This document shows, piece by piece, positions 29,548-38,560 of a stretch of DNA of 52,740 nt. Position 1 is the stretch's first letter. Each line of letters opens with the position of its first letter. Origin of the DNA: Candidatus Carbonibacillus altaicus (GTDB lineage Bacteria > Bacillota > Bacilli > Thermicanales > DSM-22653). The translations under genes and the position numbers were made by a program. The notes under the pieces are model-generated. The model searched no databases. It worked only from the letters and a program-made list of their open reading frames with translations, and had not been told where the DNA came from. The stretch is taken from assembly GCA_003050645.1 (NCBI GenBank), contig PEBX01000013.1:1-52740 (forward strand), written 5' to 3'.

Positions 29548-30372
29548 TTAAAACATCTGAACCATGTAAGCGGCCATCCGGCCGGCAGCCGATCTTTCAC
29601 GGCGGTAAGAATAAAAATCATTAGCAAGCGTATACGTACAGTAATGACTACTTTCGACATGTGCTTTAGGAATTCCTTCTTTTTCTAACAATATACGATG
29701 AAATGTGGGTAAATCAAGTAAAAAATGGCCAGGACGCGTTTTTTTCGTCGCGCGGCGCACAGCCTCCGGGTCGACCTTAGAGAGCGCGTCAATGACAGGA
29801 TGATCGATTTCATAGGAAGATCCTTGTATGCACGGTCCGATGGCGACATGGAGATGTTTGCGCGAGGCACCACACGCGTCCAACACCTCTAAGACACGCC
29901 GGATGATGTCGGCAGCCGTTCCCCGCCAACCGGCGTGAACAAGAGCGATGACTTTCCGCTCCGGTTCATAAAAAAAAAGCGGCGCACAATCTGCGACGAA
30001 GATGATCAGCGGTACCCCGATGCGCGTGGTGACAAGCGCATCCGTACGCGGAATGGCATCGTCTTGGGTGGCATGGCCGCGGCCGACCTCACCTTCACCG
30101 ATGACATAAACACCGCTTTCATGCACTTGCTCGGCATACGTCATCTTGTCCGCCTCCATACCGATGTAGCTGGCAAAGCGCATCCGGTTCATTCGGACGG
30201 ACGCATCATCTGCATGCGGCGTCGCGAATTTAAGCGTCGGCGCATGCCGCGTCGTAATCCCGGCGCGAAGCGCAGGATACTGTTCTTCTTTCGAACGCCA
30301 GGTGTACACCCAGCCATCGGGCGAAAGCTCAAACGGTTCCTTGATCACGTTTTCGTCTTCCTTCGTTTCCAT
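29548..30372 (-). CDS. ylmD: YlmD/YfiH-family laccase-domain purine nucleoside phosphorylase
   Basis: Proteins of this family bind zinc or copper and act on purine nucleosides; the name polyphenol oxidase is historic. The metal and active-site residues are visible in TYAEQVHESG (His), VADCAPLFF (Cys) and VHAGWRGT (His). GPCIQGSSYEI and the Tyr/Arg-rich FYSYRRER end are also present. The start at 30372 (METKEDEN) has GAGG six bases upstream; an ATG four codons earlier is possible. It starts eight bases after ylmC and probably belongs to the same transcript as sepF. Confidence 0.92.
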   Translation of the reverse strand: METKEDENVIKEPFELSPDGWVYTWRSKEEQYPALRAGITTRHAPTLKFATPHADDASVRMNRMRFASYIGMEADKMTYAEQVHESGVYVIGEGEVGRGHATQDDAIPRTDALVTTRIGVPLIIFVADCAPLFFYEPERKVIALVHAGWRGTAADIIRRVLEVLDACGASRKHLHVAIGPCIQGSSYEIDHPVIDALSKVDPEAVRRATKKTRPGHFLLDLPTFHRILLEKEGIPKAHVESSHYCTYTLANDFYSYRRERSAAGRMAAYMVQMF

Positions 30373-30380
30373 GTTCCACC

Positions 30381-30731
30381 TCATCCCTCATGATGATTCT
30401 CCACCGCTTCCTTATCTTTTTTACTGTGACGCTTTTCAGCGAAATACGCTTCCAGTTCATCAAGATCGTACGGAAGCTCAGTTTTTTTTCGACTATCCGA
30501 CGTTCTCCGCACCAGAATGACGTCTATTCCTATTTTAACAATATTTTCCCAAGGAATCACGATATCTTGACCGTTAGAAAAAAGACCGAACAGCCTGCCG
30601 CCAGAAGGGATGACAAGGGCACGGATCCGACCCTTTTCCAGATCGAGCTCCAGATCGCCAACCCTTCCCAGGCGTTTGCCGTCGGCCATATCGACCACGT
30701 CTTTACTTTGAAATTCGGATACTTTGATCAT
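30381..30731 (-). CDS. ylmC: PRC-barrel sporulation-associated protein, YlmC/YmxH family
   Basis: This small cytoplasmic PRC-barrel protein of endospore formers has an unknown exact role. The barrel is seen in MIKVSEFQSKDVVDMADGKR and DLELDLEKGRIRALVIPSG. WENIVKIGIDVILV lies near the end. A charged tail follows (KRHSKKDKEAVENHHEG). The ATG at 30731 has AGGTG six bases upstream; a GTG three codons earlier is possible. It lies directly after sigG, as in Bacillus subtilis. Confidence 0.88.
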   Translation of the reverse strand: MIKVSEFQSKDVVDMADGKRLGRVGDLELDLEKGRIRALVIPSGGRLFGLFSNGQDIVIPWENIVKIGIDVILVRRTSDSRKKTELPYDLDELEAYFAEKRHSKKDKEAVENHHEG

Positions 30732-30820
30732 CGTCATCACCTGTTTTAAACCGTCGTGCTACAGTATATGTAATGGTGATGGCGATGTGACCTCTCCTCA
30801 CGTGTCAAGGTTACGTTCGT

Positions 30821-31609
30821 TTACTCACCAAAGGGATGTACATGTTTTTGCATGTTTCGCAACGCTGCTTTTTCTAAACGGGATACCTGGGCCTGTGAAA
30901 TACCGATTTCTTCTGCCACTTCCGTCTGTGTTTTCCCTTCAAAAAAACGCATTTCAACAATCGAGCGTTCACGCTCACCAAGCGTATTCAGGGCAAGTTT
31001 TAAAGCAACTTCATCGGACCAGATCGAATCGCACGCTTTATCGTCTTTGACTTGATCCATAACGTAAATCGGATCGCCCCCATCCTGAAAAATCGGTTCA
31101 AATAATGAGACCGGTTCCTGAATGGCTTCGAGGGAGAGCGTCACATCTTCTGACGGCACACCGATGGCCTCGGCAATTTCTTCAACGGTCACTTCTCGTC
31201 CCAGCGCCGCCGATAAACTATCCCGTGTCGATAGCGCACGATAGGCAATATCGCGGAGCGACCGGGAAACGCGGATGGGGTTGTTGTCGCGGAGATAACG
31301 GCGAATTTCACCGACGATCATGGGGACAGCATAGGTAGAGAACTTTACATTTTGTGATAGATCGAAATTATCAATAGCTTTCATCAATCCGATACAACCG
31401 ACCTGAAACAAATCGTCGACATTTTCATTGCGATGATTAAAACGTTGAATAATCGATAAGACCAGTCGTAAATTGCCGTGTATCAACGCTTCTCTAGCGA
31501 CCTCATCGCCACTTTGCGCTTTCTCGAAAAGCTCTCGCATTTCCTTGTTCGTGAGTACGGGCAGCGTCGATGTGTCCACGCCTGTAATTTCCACCTTGTT
31601 GCGCATCAT
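30821..31609 (-). CDS. sigG: RNA polymerase sporulation sigma factor SigG (late forespore)
   Basis: SigG drives late forespore genes after engulfment. The product starts MMRNKVEITGVDTSTLPVLTN, as in other SigG proteins. Region 2 has LVLSIIQRFNHRNENVDDLFQVGCIGLMKAIDNFD. Region 4 has LGERERSIVEMRFFEGKTQTEVAEEIGISQAQVSRLEK. The frame opens 43 codons earlier, but that part is the promoter region between sigE and sigG. GGGGG lies six bases before the chosen ATG. Confidence 0.97.
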   Translation of the reverse strand: MMRNKVEITGVDTSTLPVLTNKEMRELFEKAQSGDEVAREALIHGNLRLVLSIIQRFNHRNENVDDLFQVGCIGLMKAIDNFDLSQNVKFSTYAVPMIVGEIRRYLRDNNPIRVSRSLRDIAYRALSTRDSLSAALGREVTVEEIAEAIGVPSEDVTLSLEAIQEPVSLFEPIFQDGGDPIYVMDQVKDDKACDSIWSDEVALKLALNTLGERERSIVEMRFFEGKTQTEVAEEIGISQAQVSRLEKAALRNMQKHVHPFGE

Positions 31610-31677
31610 GTCAGTCCCCCCAAGCGCGGAGCTCAGCTCAATGCATTGTGATGACCATGCAATAATGAACCTTATTA

Positions 31678-31706
31678 CAGTATCCCCACCGTCACCCGAT
31701 TCATGC
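31678..31706 (-). promoter_or_regulatory. Candidate SigF-type promoter of sigG
   Basis: On the - strand, GCATG and GGGATACTG are separated by 15 bases. This resembles the forespore consensus GYATR-N15-GGNNANANT. It lies between the sigE stop and the sigG start, where Bacillus subtilis sigG has its SigF/SigG promoter. The match is partial. Confidence 0.35.
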
Positions 31707-31738
31707 ATCGATACCCTCCGCTGCTTTGGGGGAGACAT

Positions 31739-32479
31739 TCAAGCGCTCGGATTCATCTCATTTTTAAGGCGTTTAATAATCCGTTTTTCCAGACGAGAAA
31801 TATAGGACTGGGATATCCCGAGAAGGTCGGCCACTTCTTTTTGCGTCATTTCTTCCCCATCTCTTAATCCAAACCGTAGTTCCATGATCGTTCGTTCGCG
31901 ATCGCTTAACATCTCCAATGCTTCCGTCAGGAGCTCGCGCTCCACATGCGTTTCGATATCTTTTTCAATGATATCATCGTCAGTTCCAAGCACATCGGCG
32001 AGGAGCAGTTCATTGCCATCCCAGTCGACGTTTAGCGGTTCATCAAAAGAAACTTCTGTCCGTGTACGATGATTTCGGCGGAGAAACATGAGAATTTCAT
32101 TTTCGATGCAGCGCGACGCATAGGTCGCCAGTTTGATTTTTTTCTCCGGATCAAACGTATGGACCGCCTTTATGAGACCGATTGAACCGATGCCGATTAA
32201 GTCTTCTAACTGCACCCCGGTGTTATCAAATTTTCTGGCGATATAAACGACGAGCCGCAGGTTTCTTTCGACGAGCATCTGCTTGACGAGGGGGTCTCCT
32301 ATTTTTAGCCGTTCGACGAGAATTTCTTCTTCTTCCCGGCTAAGGGGTGGTGGAAGGGCATCCTGTCCACTTAAGTAGTGTGTCCCATCGGGGATCTGCC
32401 CGCGCCAGAAGAGGCGGCGCATTCTAAGCTCTGCTTTGAGTTTAAACGTGATGATAAGTCGCCGAACGTGTTGGATCAA
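31739..32479 (-). CDS. sigE: RNA polymerase sporulation sigma factor SigE precursor (pro-SigE)
   Basis: SigE starts the mother-cell programme after SpoIIGA removes its pro-peptide. The pro-region is about 30 basic and hydrophobic residues. It ends near [14 protein letters not shown], which matches the processing site region YYIGGSEALPPPL of Bacillus subtilis. Region 2 ([33 protein letters not shown]) and region 4 ([24 protein letters not shown]) are complete. The TTG at 32479 is preferred because GGAG AGGAG lies just before it. An ATG five codons upstream has no ribosome-binding site. spoIIGA lies 72 bases upstream. Confidence 0.96.
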   Translation of the reverse strand: MIQHVRRLIITFKLKAELRMRRLFWRGQIPDGTHYLSGQDALPPPLSREEEEILVERLKIGDPLVKQMLVERNLRLVVYIARKFDNTGVQLEDLIGIGSIGLIKAVHTFDPEKKIKLATYASRCIENEILMFLRRNHRTRTEVSFDEPLNVDWDGNELLLADVLGTDDDIIEKDIETHVERELLTEALEMLSDRERTIMELRFGLRDGEEMTQKEVADLLGISQSYISRLEKRIIKRLKNEMNPSA

Positions 32480-32499
32480 CCTTCTCCTCTCCATTCATC

Positions 32500-32546
32500 C
32501 ATGCATGACTCCGAGTTATACCTTGAGCATGCATGACTTTGCGTTA
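32500..32546. repeat. Two 28-bp direct repeats between spoIIGA and sigE
   Basis: The word CATGCATGACT followed by C/T-rich GAGTTAT or GCGTTAT occurs twice at a period of 28 bases. It is short and diverged, and of the same kind as the other intergenic arrays in this window. Confidence 0.6.
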
Positions 32547-32551
32547 TGCTT

Positions 32552-33523
32552 TTAAGTTGATATATGATATCCGGACAGTGTGCTTGCCCCTTTACCCTCC
32601 TGCACCCAGTCCGGCGGAATGAGGGCGTCTACCCCTTCCCCTAGTCCAAAATCATCGAGCACAATCGCCACCGTTCGTCCAGTAAGCCGGCGCGCAACCC
32701 TGTCCGAAGGGGAGCGGATGGTTACGAGATCGAACCTTAGTGCAAACAAAATGCCCTCTTTCCCGATCGCTCGGTAAGGAATAAGACGCAGCCGGCGGCC
32801 CCATTTTTCCCAGGAGCGAGGGGTTACAAACGTTTCCGTCAGCTTATCCTTCCCGGCATAAAAAAGACGCACTGCGCGGGTGAGGTCTTCCGGCAACATG
32901 TCGAGGAGCGCCTCGAGGCGGATGAGCGCCACGCCGTCTGCGCGACCGCCGACATTAAGCGTATTCCCAGTATCGACATAGCCTGTGAACGTTTTTTCCG
33001 CACCTTCCCAGAAGAGCGTGAACCGAACGTAGAACGATTCTTTTCTAAACCGCCATACGAGGACGGGAAAAACGAGACGAGAAAGCACGACCATCACCAA
33101 AAAAGCCCATAAAAACGTCCAAAGAGAAGGACTGACAAAGGCAACGAGTCCGGTTGTCACCTGTTCGGGAAATACATCCGGCAGGCGTTCTGTAAAAAGG
33201 GTCAGAAAAAAAGTCAGGCCGACATAGAGAGCATTGGCGAGAAGCAAATACGCACCACCGTAGACCCACTCCGATAACGTCCGCGGAAAGAAAGTGACGG
33301 CTAGCAGCAGGAGTAAAAAGCTGATTTTCCCGAGGGGCGTATACAAACCGTAGAGGAACGGGACGATCAGGCCAAATGTTCCGGCCGAACCGAGGAGCGA
33401 TCCGAGCAGGAGTCGACCGACGGTAATCCGGCGCCGCCATAAAAAAGCGGTCATCCAGAGAATAAACAAGCTCGTCAAAAAATCGTTTAAGAACACAAGA
33501 TCAAGATAAATCACCTCTCCCAT
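32552..33523 (-). CDS. spoIIGA: Sporulation sigma-E processing protease SpoIIGA
   Basis: SpoIIGA is a membrane aspartic protease that cuts pro-SigE after a signal from the forespore. Five hydrophobic helices occupy roughly the first 160 residues. The cytoplasmic domain follows, with the catalytic Asp in GYVDTGNTL (D184 from the chosen start), almost the same place as D183 of Bacillus subtilis. The start at 33523 (MGEVIYLDL) has AAAGGA seven bases upstream. It is the first gene of the spoIIG operon, followed by its substrate sigE. Confidence 0.96.
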   Translation of the reverse strand: MGEVIYLDLVFLNDFLTSLFILWMTAFLWRRRITVGRLLLGSLLGSAGTFGLIVPFLYGLYTPLGKISFLLLLLAVTFFPRTLSEWVYGGAYLLLANALYVGLTFFLTLFTERLPDVFPEQVTTGLVAFVSPSLWTFLWAFLVMVVLSRLVFPVLVWRFRKESFYVRFTLFWEGAEKTFTGYVDTGNTLNVGGRADGVALIRLEALLDMLPEDLTRAVRLFYAGKDKLTETFVTPRSWEKWGRRLRLIPYRAIGKEGILFALRFDLVTIRSPSDRVARRLTGRTVAIVLDDFGLGEGVDALIPPDWVQEGKGASTLSGYHIST

Positions 33524-33618
33524 GGCGAAATCCTTTCTGAGATTCATCTGGGCTTTTAAAACCTGGGTGATCTGAATCGATGGCCCTCTGAGCTTTTATC
33601 GGGCTTGTTCTCTTTCCA

Positions 33619-33652
33619 AGTATAGAAGGTCCGACATGAAAAAGGTGTCGAA
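33619..33652 (-). promoter_or_regulatory. spoIIG-type promoter with Spo0A boxes
   Basis: On the - strand, a TATACT -10 box (33624-33619) is preceded at 22 bases by TTCGAC (33652-33647). The spacing is that of the Spo0A-dependent spoIIG promoter. TGTCGAA, a full 0A-box core, lies on the + strand at 33646-33652 over this -35 position. A second near-match, TGTCGGA, lies on the - strand at 33636-33630. Confidence 0.65.
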
Positions 33653-33680
33653 TTAGGCCAACCACCTACAAGATAAAGTC

Positions 33681-33718
33681 AAAGAAAAAGGCGCTTCCCG
33701 GCGAAACCTGGAAGCGCC
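33681..33718 (-). terminator. Intrinsic terminator after ftsZ region, upstream of spoIIGA
   Basis: The palindrome with arms GGCGCTTCC (33690-33698) and GGAAGCGCC (33710-33718) is followed on the - strand by TTTTTCTTT. It lies about 100 bases after the ftsZ stop. It separates the division operon from the sporulation promoter just downstream. Confidence 0.92.
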
Positions 33719-33814
33719 ATAAGCACCATAATTTATCGGAAAGACATATCATCTTAGCTTCTCCGAATCCCCTTTCGTGCACGTCGCATCCCGCACCGTT
33801 TATTGGCGTGCATC

Positions 33815-34891
33815 TTAACGGGGACGATTGCGATTGCGGAGAAACGTCGGTATATCAAAATCATCATCACGCGATTTTTGGACTGTCGATGCGGTTTCCC
33901 GATACTGGGCCCATTCCGGTCGTTTGGCCTGTTCACGCGATTCATCAAAACCCGTGGCGATGACGGTTACGGAAATCTCGTCTTTAAAATTCTCATTGAT
34001 GACCGCCCCAAAAATCATATTGACGTCCGGATCGGATGCAGTATGGACGATCTCTGCAGCTTCGTTCACTTCATACAGCGACAGATTCGTTCCACCGGTG
34101 ATATTCATGAGCACGCCTTTGGCACCTTCGATCGATGTCTCCAGAAGTGGGGACATGATCGCCTTCCGAGCGGCTTCGGCTGCCCGGTTTTCTCCGGAGG
34201 CGACGCCGATGCCCATGAGCGCCGAGCCTTTTTCGGTCATAATCGTCTTCACGTCGGCAAAATCGAGATTGATGAGTCCCGGAACGGCGATAAGATCCGA
34301 TATACCCTGGACACCTTGACGGAGCACATTGTCGGCTTCTTTAAACGCCTCGATCATGGGCGTGTTTTTGTCGACGACTTCGAGAAGGCGATCGTTGGGG
34401 ATGACGATGAGCGTGTCGACTTTTTCTTTCAGCTGTGCGGTTCCCGCCTCAGCCTGAAGTTGACGCTTTTTCCCTTCGAATCTAAAAGGCCGCGTGACAA
34501 CACCTACGGTGAGCGCCCCAAGCTGTTTGGCGATTTCCGCCACGACCGGGGCCGCGCCCGTTCCCGTACCGCCACCCATCCCGGCGGTCACAAACACCAT
34601 GTCGGCCCCGCGTAAGAGATTTTCAATCGCCTCCCGCGATTCCTCGGCTGCCTTTTTGCCGATCTCTGGATTGGCACCGGCTCCGAGACCGCGCGTCAGT
34701 TTTTCTCCGATCTGCAGCTTTAATTTGGAGCGCGCATGCATGAGCGCCTGCGCATCGGTATTGATCGAAATAAATTCTACGCCCTGCACGCCTGCTTCAA
34801 TCATGCGGTTGATCGCATTGCCCCCACCGCCACCGATACCGACGACTTTTATCTGAGCGAGATGGGTCGTTTCCATATCGAATTCAAGCAT
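33815..34891 (-). CDS. ftsZ: Cell-division GTPase FtsZ
   Basis: FtsZ assembles into the Z-ring that guides septum formation. The tubulin signature GGGTGTG is at 106-112, and [12 protein letters not shown] opens the nucleotide-binding part. The T7 loop region is [10 protein letters not shown]. The conserved C-terminal peptide [15 protein letters not shown], which binds FtsA and SepF, is intact. The disordered linker between core and peptide is only about 25-30 residues, shorter than in Bacillus subtilis. AAGGAGG lies six bases before the ATG. ftsA precedes it by 30 bases. Confidence 0.98.
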   Translation of the reverse strand: MLEFDMETTHLAQIKVVGIGGGGGNAINRMIEAGVQGVEFISINTDAQALMHARSKLKLQIGEKLTRGLGAGANPEIGKKAAEESREAIENLLRGADMVFVTAGMGGGTGTGAAPVVAEIAKQLGALTVGVVTRPFRFEGKKRQLQAEAGTAQLKEKVDTLIVIPNDRLLEVVDKNTPMIEAFKEADNVLRQGVQGISDLIAVPGLINLDFADVKTIMTEKGSALMGIGVASGENRAAEAARKAIMSPLLETSIEGAKGVLMNITGGTNLSLYEVNEAAEIVHTASDPDVNMIFGAVINENFKDEISVTVIATGFDESREQAKRPEWAQYRETASTVQKSRDDDFDIPTFLRNRNRPR

Positions 34892-34921
34892 GTTTATCCT
34901 CCTTATGCCAGCGCTAAAGAC

Positions 34922-36178
34922 TTAGATGAATTCGTGGAACCAGCGTTTGACTCTGGCAAAGAGCGTGTCATCTGACGGCTTATCTTTGGAACGTTTGGAA
35001 CGTGCAGAAAGACTTTTCATGCGACCTTCCGATTGCCGATCAAGATCGAACGAGACAAACGGAAGCGCATGCCGGATGACGCCGATCGCAGCGCTAAAAG
35101 ACGGATCCCGCACGCCGATATAGTCGGGATAGGCGACGCGACTCGTAGAATCGACGATTTCTTTGGCAAGCGGGATAAAGCCGGGCATGGCCGTTCCTCC
35201 CCCCGTCCAGACGACCCCCCCAGGAAGGTCGAGCAAACGTTCTTCTTCCAGAGTTTTACGGACGAGGCGGAGCATCTCATCCATACGCGGTTCGATGATG
35301 TAAGCTAGATCGCGCTGTGTGATCGTCTCGCTATTTTCCCGGCCGATCGGTGTATACTCAAACGTTAAATCGTTAGAAGCGTCTTGAATCCGCGAGACGC
35401 CGTAGAGAAGCTTTAATTTTTCTGCATGTTCGAGCGTGATACCGAGACCACTTGCAATATCCTGTGTCACATACCCGCCACCGAACGGAAGGACGATATG
35501 ACGTTTGAGATCGCCATTTTGAAACAAGGCAACAGTAGTCGTACCGCCCCCCATATCGATGTACACCGTTCCCACTTTTCGTTCATCTTCGGTCAGCAAA
35601 AGTTCGCCTCCGGCATAGACTTGCATGACCATGCCCAGAGGGTTAATCTCACTGCGGTCAAGCACACGCAGCAGATTATGTAAAACGGCTCTGGATGCCG
35701 TCACGAGACGCCCTTCCATCTCCAGACGCACACCCAGCATGCCGCGCGGATCGGTGATACCCGAGAGCGCATCAACCGTAAAAGAACGCGGAATGATGTC
35801 AACGATGAGGCGATCTTCCGGCAGATGGATCACCTTGGCCGCTTCGATCACGCGTTCGACATCATCGTGACGAATTTCTCGGTCTTCGCGAGAGATGGCC
35901 ACAACGCCACGCGTTTCAATGAGCTCCAGATGAGCGCCAGATAGCCCGATAAAAGCATGTTCAATGGGCCAACCAGTCATCCTGGACGCTTCTTCTACAG
36001 AACTTTTTAAATTAAAAGAGACCTCATCCAAATCGACGATACTGCCTTTTTTAAGTCCATGCGAGGCGGCCTGTCCCACCCCGACGATATGAAAACTTGA
36101 GGATGTAACTTCCGCAACCACCGTGCGTATTTTATATGAACCGAGATCGATGGCGGTAATGTATCGTTTATTTTCCAC
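34922..36178 (-). CDS. ftsA: Cell-division protein FtsA
   Basis: FtsA is an actin-like ATPase that tethers FtsZ to the membrane. The actin fold opens ITAIDLGSYKIRTVVAEV. Phosphate-binding YIDMGGGTTTVALF and the adenosine motif VVWTGGGTAMPGF are visible. The C-terminal KVKRWFHEFI-like amphipathic end (RVKRWFHEFI) is the membrane anchor. The GTG at 36178 is chosen because GGAGGTG lies eight bases upstream; the frame opens 12 codons earlier. Confidence 0.96.
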   Translation of the reverse strand: MENKRYITAIDLGSYKIRTVVAEVTSSSFHIVGVGQAASHGLKKGSIVDLDEVSFNLKSSVEEASRMTGWPIEHAFIGLSGAHLELIETRGVVAISREDREIRHDDVERVIEAAKVIHLPEDRLIVDIIPRSFTVDALSGITDPRGMLGVRLEMEGRLVTASRAVLHNLLRVLDRSEINPLGMVMQVYAGGELLLTEDERKVGTVYIDMGGGTTTVALFQNGDLKRHIVLPFGGGYVTQDIASGLGITLEHAEKLKLLYGVSRIQDASNDLTFEYTPIGRENSETITQRDLAYIIEPRMDEMLRLVRKTLEEERLLDLPGGVVWTGGGTAMPGFIPLAKEIVDSTSRVAYPDYIGVRDPSFSAAIGVIRHALPFVSFDLDRQSEGRMKSLSARSKRSKDKPSDDTLFARVKRWFHEFI

Positions 36179-36258
36179 GCCAGGCACACCTCCAGAAGCA
36201 CTACCCTTAATCATTCGACAAGCGGTTCACAAAATCCTTTTTTCTGAGGACGTATTGT

Positions 36259-37095
36259 TTAAGGTTTTTTAGGCGATACCTGTCGATCATACGGTTCAAA
36301 ATAAGAACCGTTCTCCAGCAAAAAGAACCGACCATGCGTCTCTTTAGGTACATGTGTCCTAAGCGAACTGTAATAAGGGATGAGCGTAGTCGATCGCTCC
36401 TGTTCAACGAAGATCTCATCCCCGGTCGTTAAATAAAGATGGATGAGATGGGCAAAGGCCGGATCGTCCCAGATGACTTCCGAGACGAGCGCATACGTGT
36501 CCGGATCGAGCGCGCCCAAAAGCTTAGCGCCTTCCCGGCAGACGTTTTGTAAACGCTCTGCTTCATGGGTGGAAGCCTCTTTCGAGGGCGGTTCCCCTTT
36601 CTCTGAAGTACCCGAAGCTTGCTCGATTCCATCGCTTTCCAAAGCAGCATTGAGACGGATCAACGGATAGCCCGCCAGCGCCTCACCGGTGCGAGGCGGC
36701 GTGCAGTGCCCATTTTCCAAAATGAGCCAGCGACCGCGTCCTTCCGAAGCTTCTGTCCCGGAGGATCCATCTTCTGCCCCGGTGGATCTACCTTCTTCGA
36801 AAAGAAGGCCGTAGATCGGCCATTCTTCAATGTACAGATGAAAATGATTCGGGAAGGACCAGGAAAGCGTTGCACGCTTAATCACTTCATGCTGTTCGAG
36901 CCGGTCACGTACTCCGGGCCACCAAAACACCAGCGAATCGCCCGGCTTGACGCCGGCCCAGTTCAAAATCTCCTCTTCACTGAGCCGCGTCGTTCCGGTT
37001 ACGGTGAGCGAGTCGATGTGTGCATAAGGGGAACGCAAATAGGCAAAAAGTAAAAGCAATAAAAAAAAAGGACCGATCCAGCGCTTAAGACGCAT
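36259..37095 (-). CDS. divIB: Cell-division protein DivIB (FtsQ)
   Basis: DivIB is a bitopic membrane protein of the FtsL-DivIC-DivIB complex that regulates septal wall synthesis. A single helix spans about 8-24. A POTRA domain follows (IDSLTVTGTTRLSEEEILNWAGVKPGDSL), then the beta domain. Two low-complexity insertions interrupt the beta domain: GRSTGAEDGSSGTEASEGRG (about 102-121) and QASGTSEKGEPPSKEASTHE (about 159-178). The first is produced by a 21-bp tandem duplication at 36751-36792. GGGAGG lies eight bases before the ATG. Confidence 0.9.
   Translation of the reverse strand: MRLKRWIGPFFLLLLLFAYLRSPYAHIDSLTVTGTTRLSEEEILNWAGVKPGDSLVFWWPGVRDRLEQHEVIKRATLSWSFPNHFHLYIEEWPIYGLLFEEGRSTGAEDGSSGTEASEGRGRWLILENGHCTPPRTGEALAGYPLIRLNAALESDGIEQASGTSEKGEPPSKEASTHEAERLQNVCREGAKLLGALDPDTYALVSEVIWDDPAFAHLIHLYLTTGDEIFVEQERSTTLIPYYSSLRTHVPKETHGRFFLLENGSYFEPYDRQVSPKKP
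36751..36792. repeat. 21-bp tandem duplication inside divIB
   Basis: TTCTGTCCCGGAGGATCCAT-C (36751-36771) and TTCTGCCCCGGTGGATCTAC-C (36772-36792) are two 21-base units differing at four positions. They add seven codons per unit in frame, giving the Gly/Ser/Glu stretch of DivIB. Confidence 0.85.
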
Positions 37096-37203
37096 CCTCC
37101 GAACCTCCCAAACTAGTAACAGTTTACTCTATTTCTCTATCCTTCTCAATAGGAAGAAAGACATGCTGCAGGAAAAAAGACATACACCATGGTTTTTAAG
37201 CAA

Positions 37204-37230
37204 TTTAAAAAGCGCCTGTTGTGCAGGCGC
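37204..37230 (-). terminator. Intrinsic terminator after murA
   Basis: On the - strand, the stem GCGCCTG / CAGGCGC (37212-37230) with loop CACAA is followed by TTTTTAAATT. It comes 25 bases after the murA stop. It splits the division cluster into an upstream murein part and a downstream divIB-ftsA-ftsZ part, which therefore needs its own promoter. Confidence 0.88.
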
Positions 37231-37255
37231 CCGAGATGATTACATGGTCGTGATA

Positions 37256-38542
37256 TTACGTTGCCCCGTGCAAGGTGGATGCTACACGCTCCCGTGTGAT
37301 GCGCGCCCCGATGGATGCGAGTGATTCCTCCAGCTTTTCATACCCACGATCGATATGATGCGGGGCCATGACCGTCGTCGTGCCGTGCGCGGCGAGTCCT
37401 GCCAGCACGAGCGCAGCACCCGCTCGAAGGTCTGTCGCTTTCACACGGGCCCCGTTTAACCGGGAGACACCACGGATGACTGCCGTGTGATAATCGACGA
37501 CGATATCGGCCCCCATCTTGATGAGCTCCGGTACATGACGGAATCGGCCATCGAAAACCGTCTCTACCATCACGCTCGTTCCTTCGGCAAGCGCCAGATG
37601 CGCCATAAGTTGGGCCTGCATATCGGTCGGGAAACCGGGATGAGGGGAGGTCATCACCTTGTGCAGTGCGCGGATCGGTCGCTTTCCTTTCACACGAAGT
37701 CCGCCCTGATCGTGCGAGATATCCGTCCCCGATTTTTGAAACGCCTCGATCACGGCTTCCATATGCTCTAAGGCCGCGCCGCAAATGAGAATGTCCCCGC
37801 CCGTCATAGCACTTGCTGCAACAAACGTGCCGGCTACAATGCGATCGGGCATGACGCGATGCGTAACACGAACGTGTGTGGGACGCGGCACCCCTTCGAT
37901 CATAATGCGGTGCGTACCTGCGCCCTGGATACGCGCCCCGATTGCCGTTAAAAAGCGTGCTAGATCCTGAATTTCCGGCTCTCGAGCAGCATTGGTGATG
38001 ATCGTTTTTCCTTCGGCAAAAGCAGCGGCCATGAGGATATTTTCCGTCGTTCCGACGCTCGGAAAATCGAGCACGATGTGCGCGCCACGCAAGCGTGCGG
38101 CCTCGGCAACGAGCGTTCCTCCGTATTCATGAATGGTCACGCCCATCTTTCTCAAACTGTTGATATGCATATCAATCGGTCGGTTGCCGATCGAGCATCC
38201 GCCGGGATAACTTAAAACGGCTTCCCCAGTTCGGGAGACGAGCGGGCCGAGTAAAAATATCGAAGAACGCATCTGACTCATCAGATGTTCGGGGACGATG
38301 TTCGTCTCGAGTGGATCCGTATTCACATAAAGCGTGTGTCCTTCACGCTCGACTTCTACACCCAGGGCCGTTAAAATATCGATCATCACCCGTATATCTA
38401 AAAGATCCGGCACATCTACAAGTTCTATCTCGCCGCGCACCAGAAGCGACGCAGCTAAGATCGGGAGAGCCGCATTTTTAGCCCCATGGACCTGGACCTT
38501 CCCACTGAGCACCGCGCCACCTTCGATCACAAAAGCCTCCAT
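37256..38542 (-). CDS. murA: UDP-N-acetylglucosamine 1-carboxyvinyltransferase
   Basis: MurA adds enolpyruvate to UDP-GlcNAc, the first committed step of peptidoglycan synthesis. The active-site Cys is C116 in YPGGCSIGNRP; the protein should therefore be fosfomycin-sensitive in principle. The substrate Lys-Asn pair is K22/N23 in GAKNAALPIL. Length (428) is normal. GGAGGAGG lies nine bases before the ATG. It follows murB by 18 bases and is the last gene before a terminator. Confidence 0.97.
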   Translation of the reverse strand: MEAFVIEGGAVLSGKVQVHGAKNAALPILAASLLVRGEIELVDVPDLLDIRVMIDILTALGVEVEREGHTLYVNTDPLETNIVPEHLMSQMRSSIFLLGPLVSRTGEAVLSYPGGCSIGNRPIDMHINSLRKMGVTIHEYGGTLVAEAARLRGAHIVLDFPSVGTTENILMAAAFAEGKTIITNAAREPEIQDLARFLTAIGARIQGAGTHRIMIEGVPRPTHVRVTHRVMPDRIVAGTFVAASAMTGGDILICGAALEHMEAVIEAFQKSGTDISHDQGGLRVKGKRPIRALHKVMTSPHPGFPTDMQAQLMAHLALAEGTSVMVETVFDGRFRHVPELIKMGADIVVDYHTAVIRGVSRLNGARVKATDLRAGAALVLAGLAAHGTTTVMAPHHIDRGYEKLEESLASIGARITRERVASTLHGAT

Positions 38543-38560
38543 GCGGGCTAACCTCCTCCG

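Noticed and set aside
30390-30749. 119-codon gene on the + strand opposite ylmC
   Set aside because: It mirrors ylmC almost exactly, and ylmC has a clear PRC-barrel match and the conserved position.
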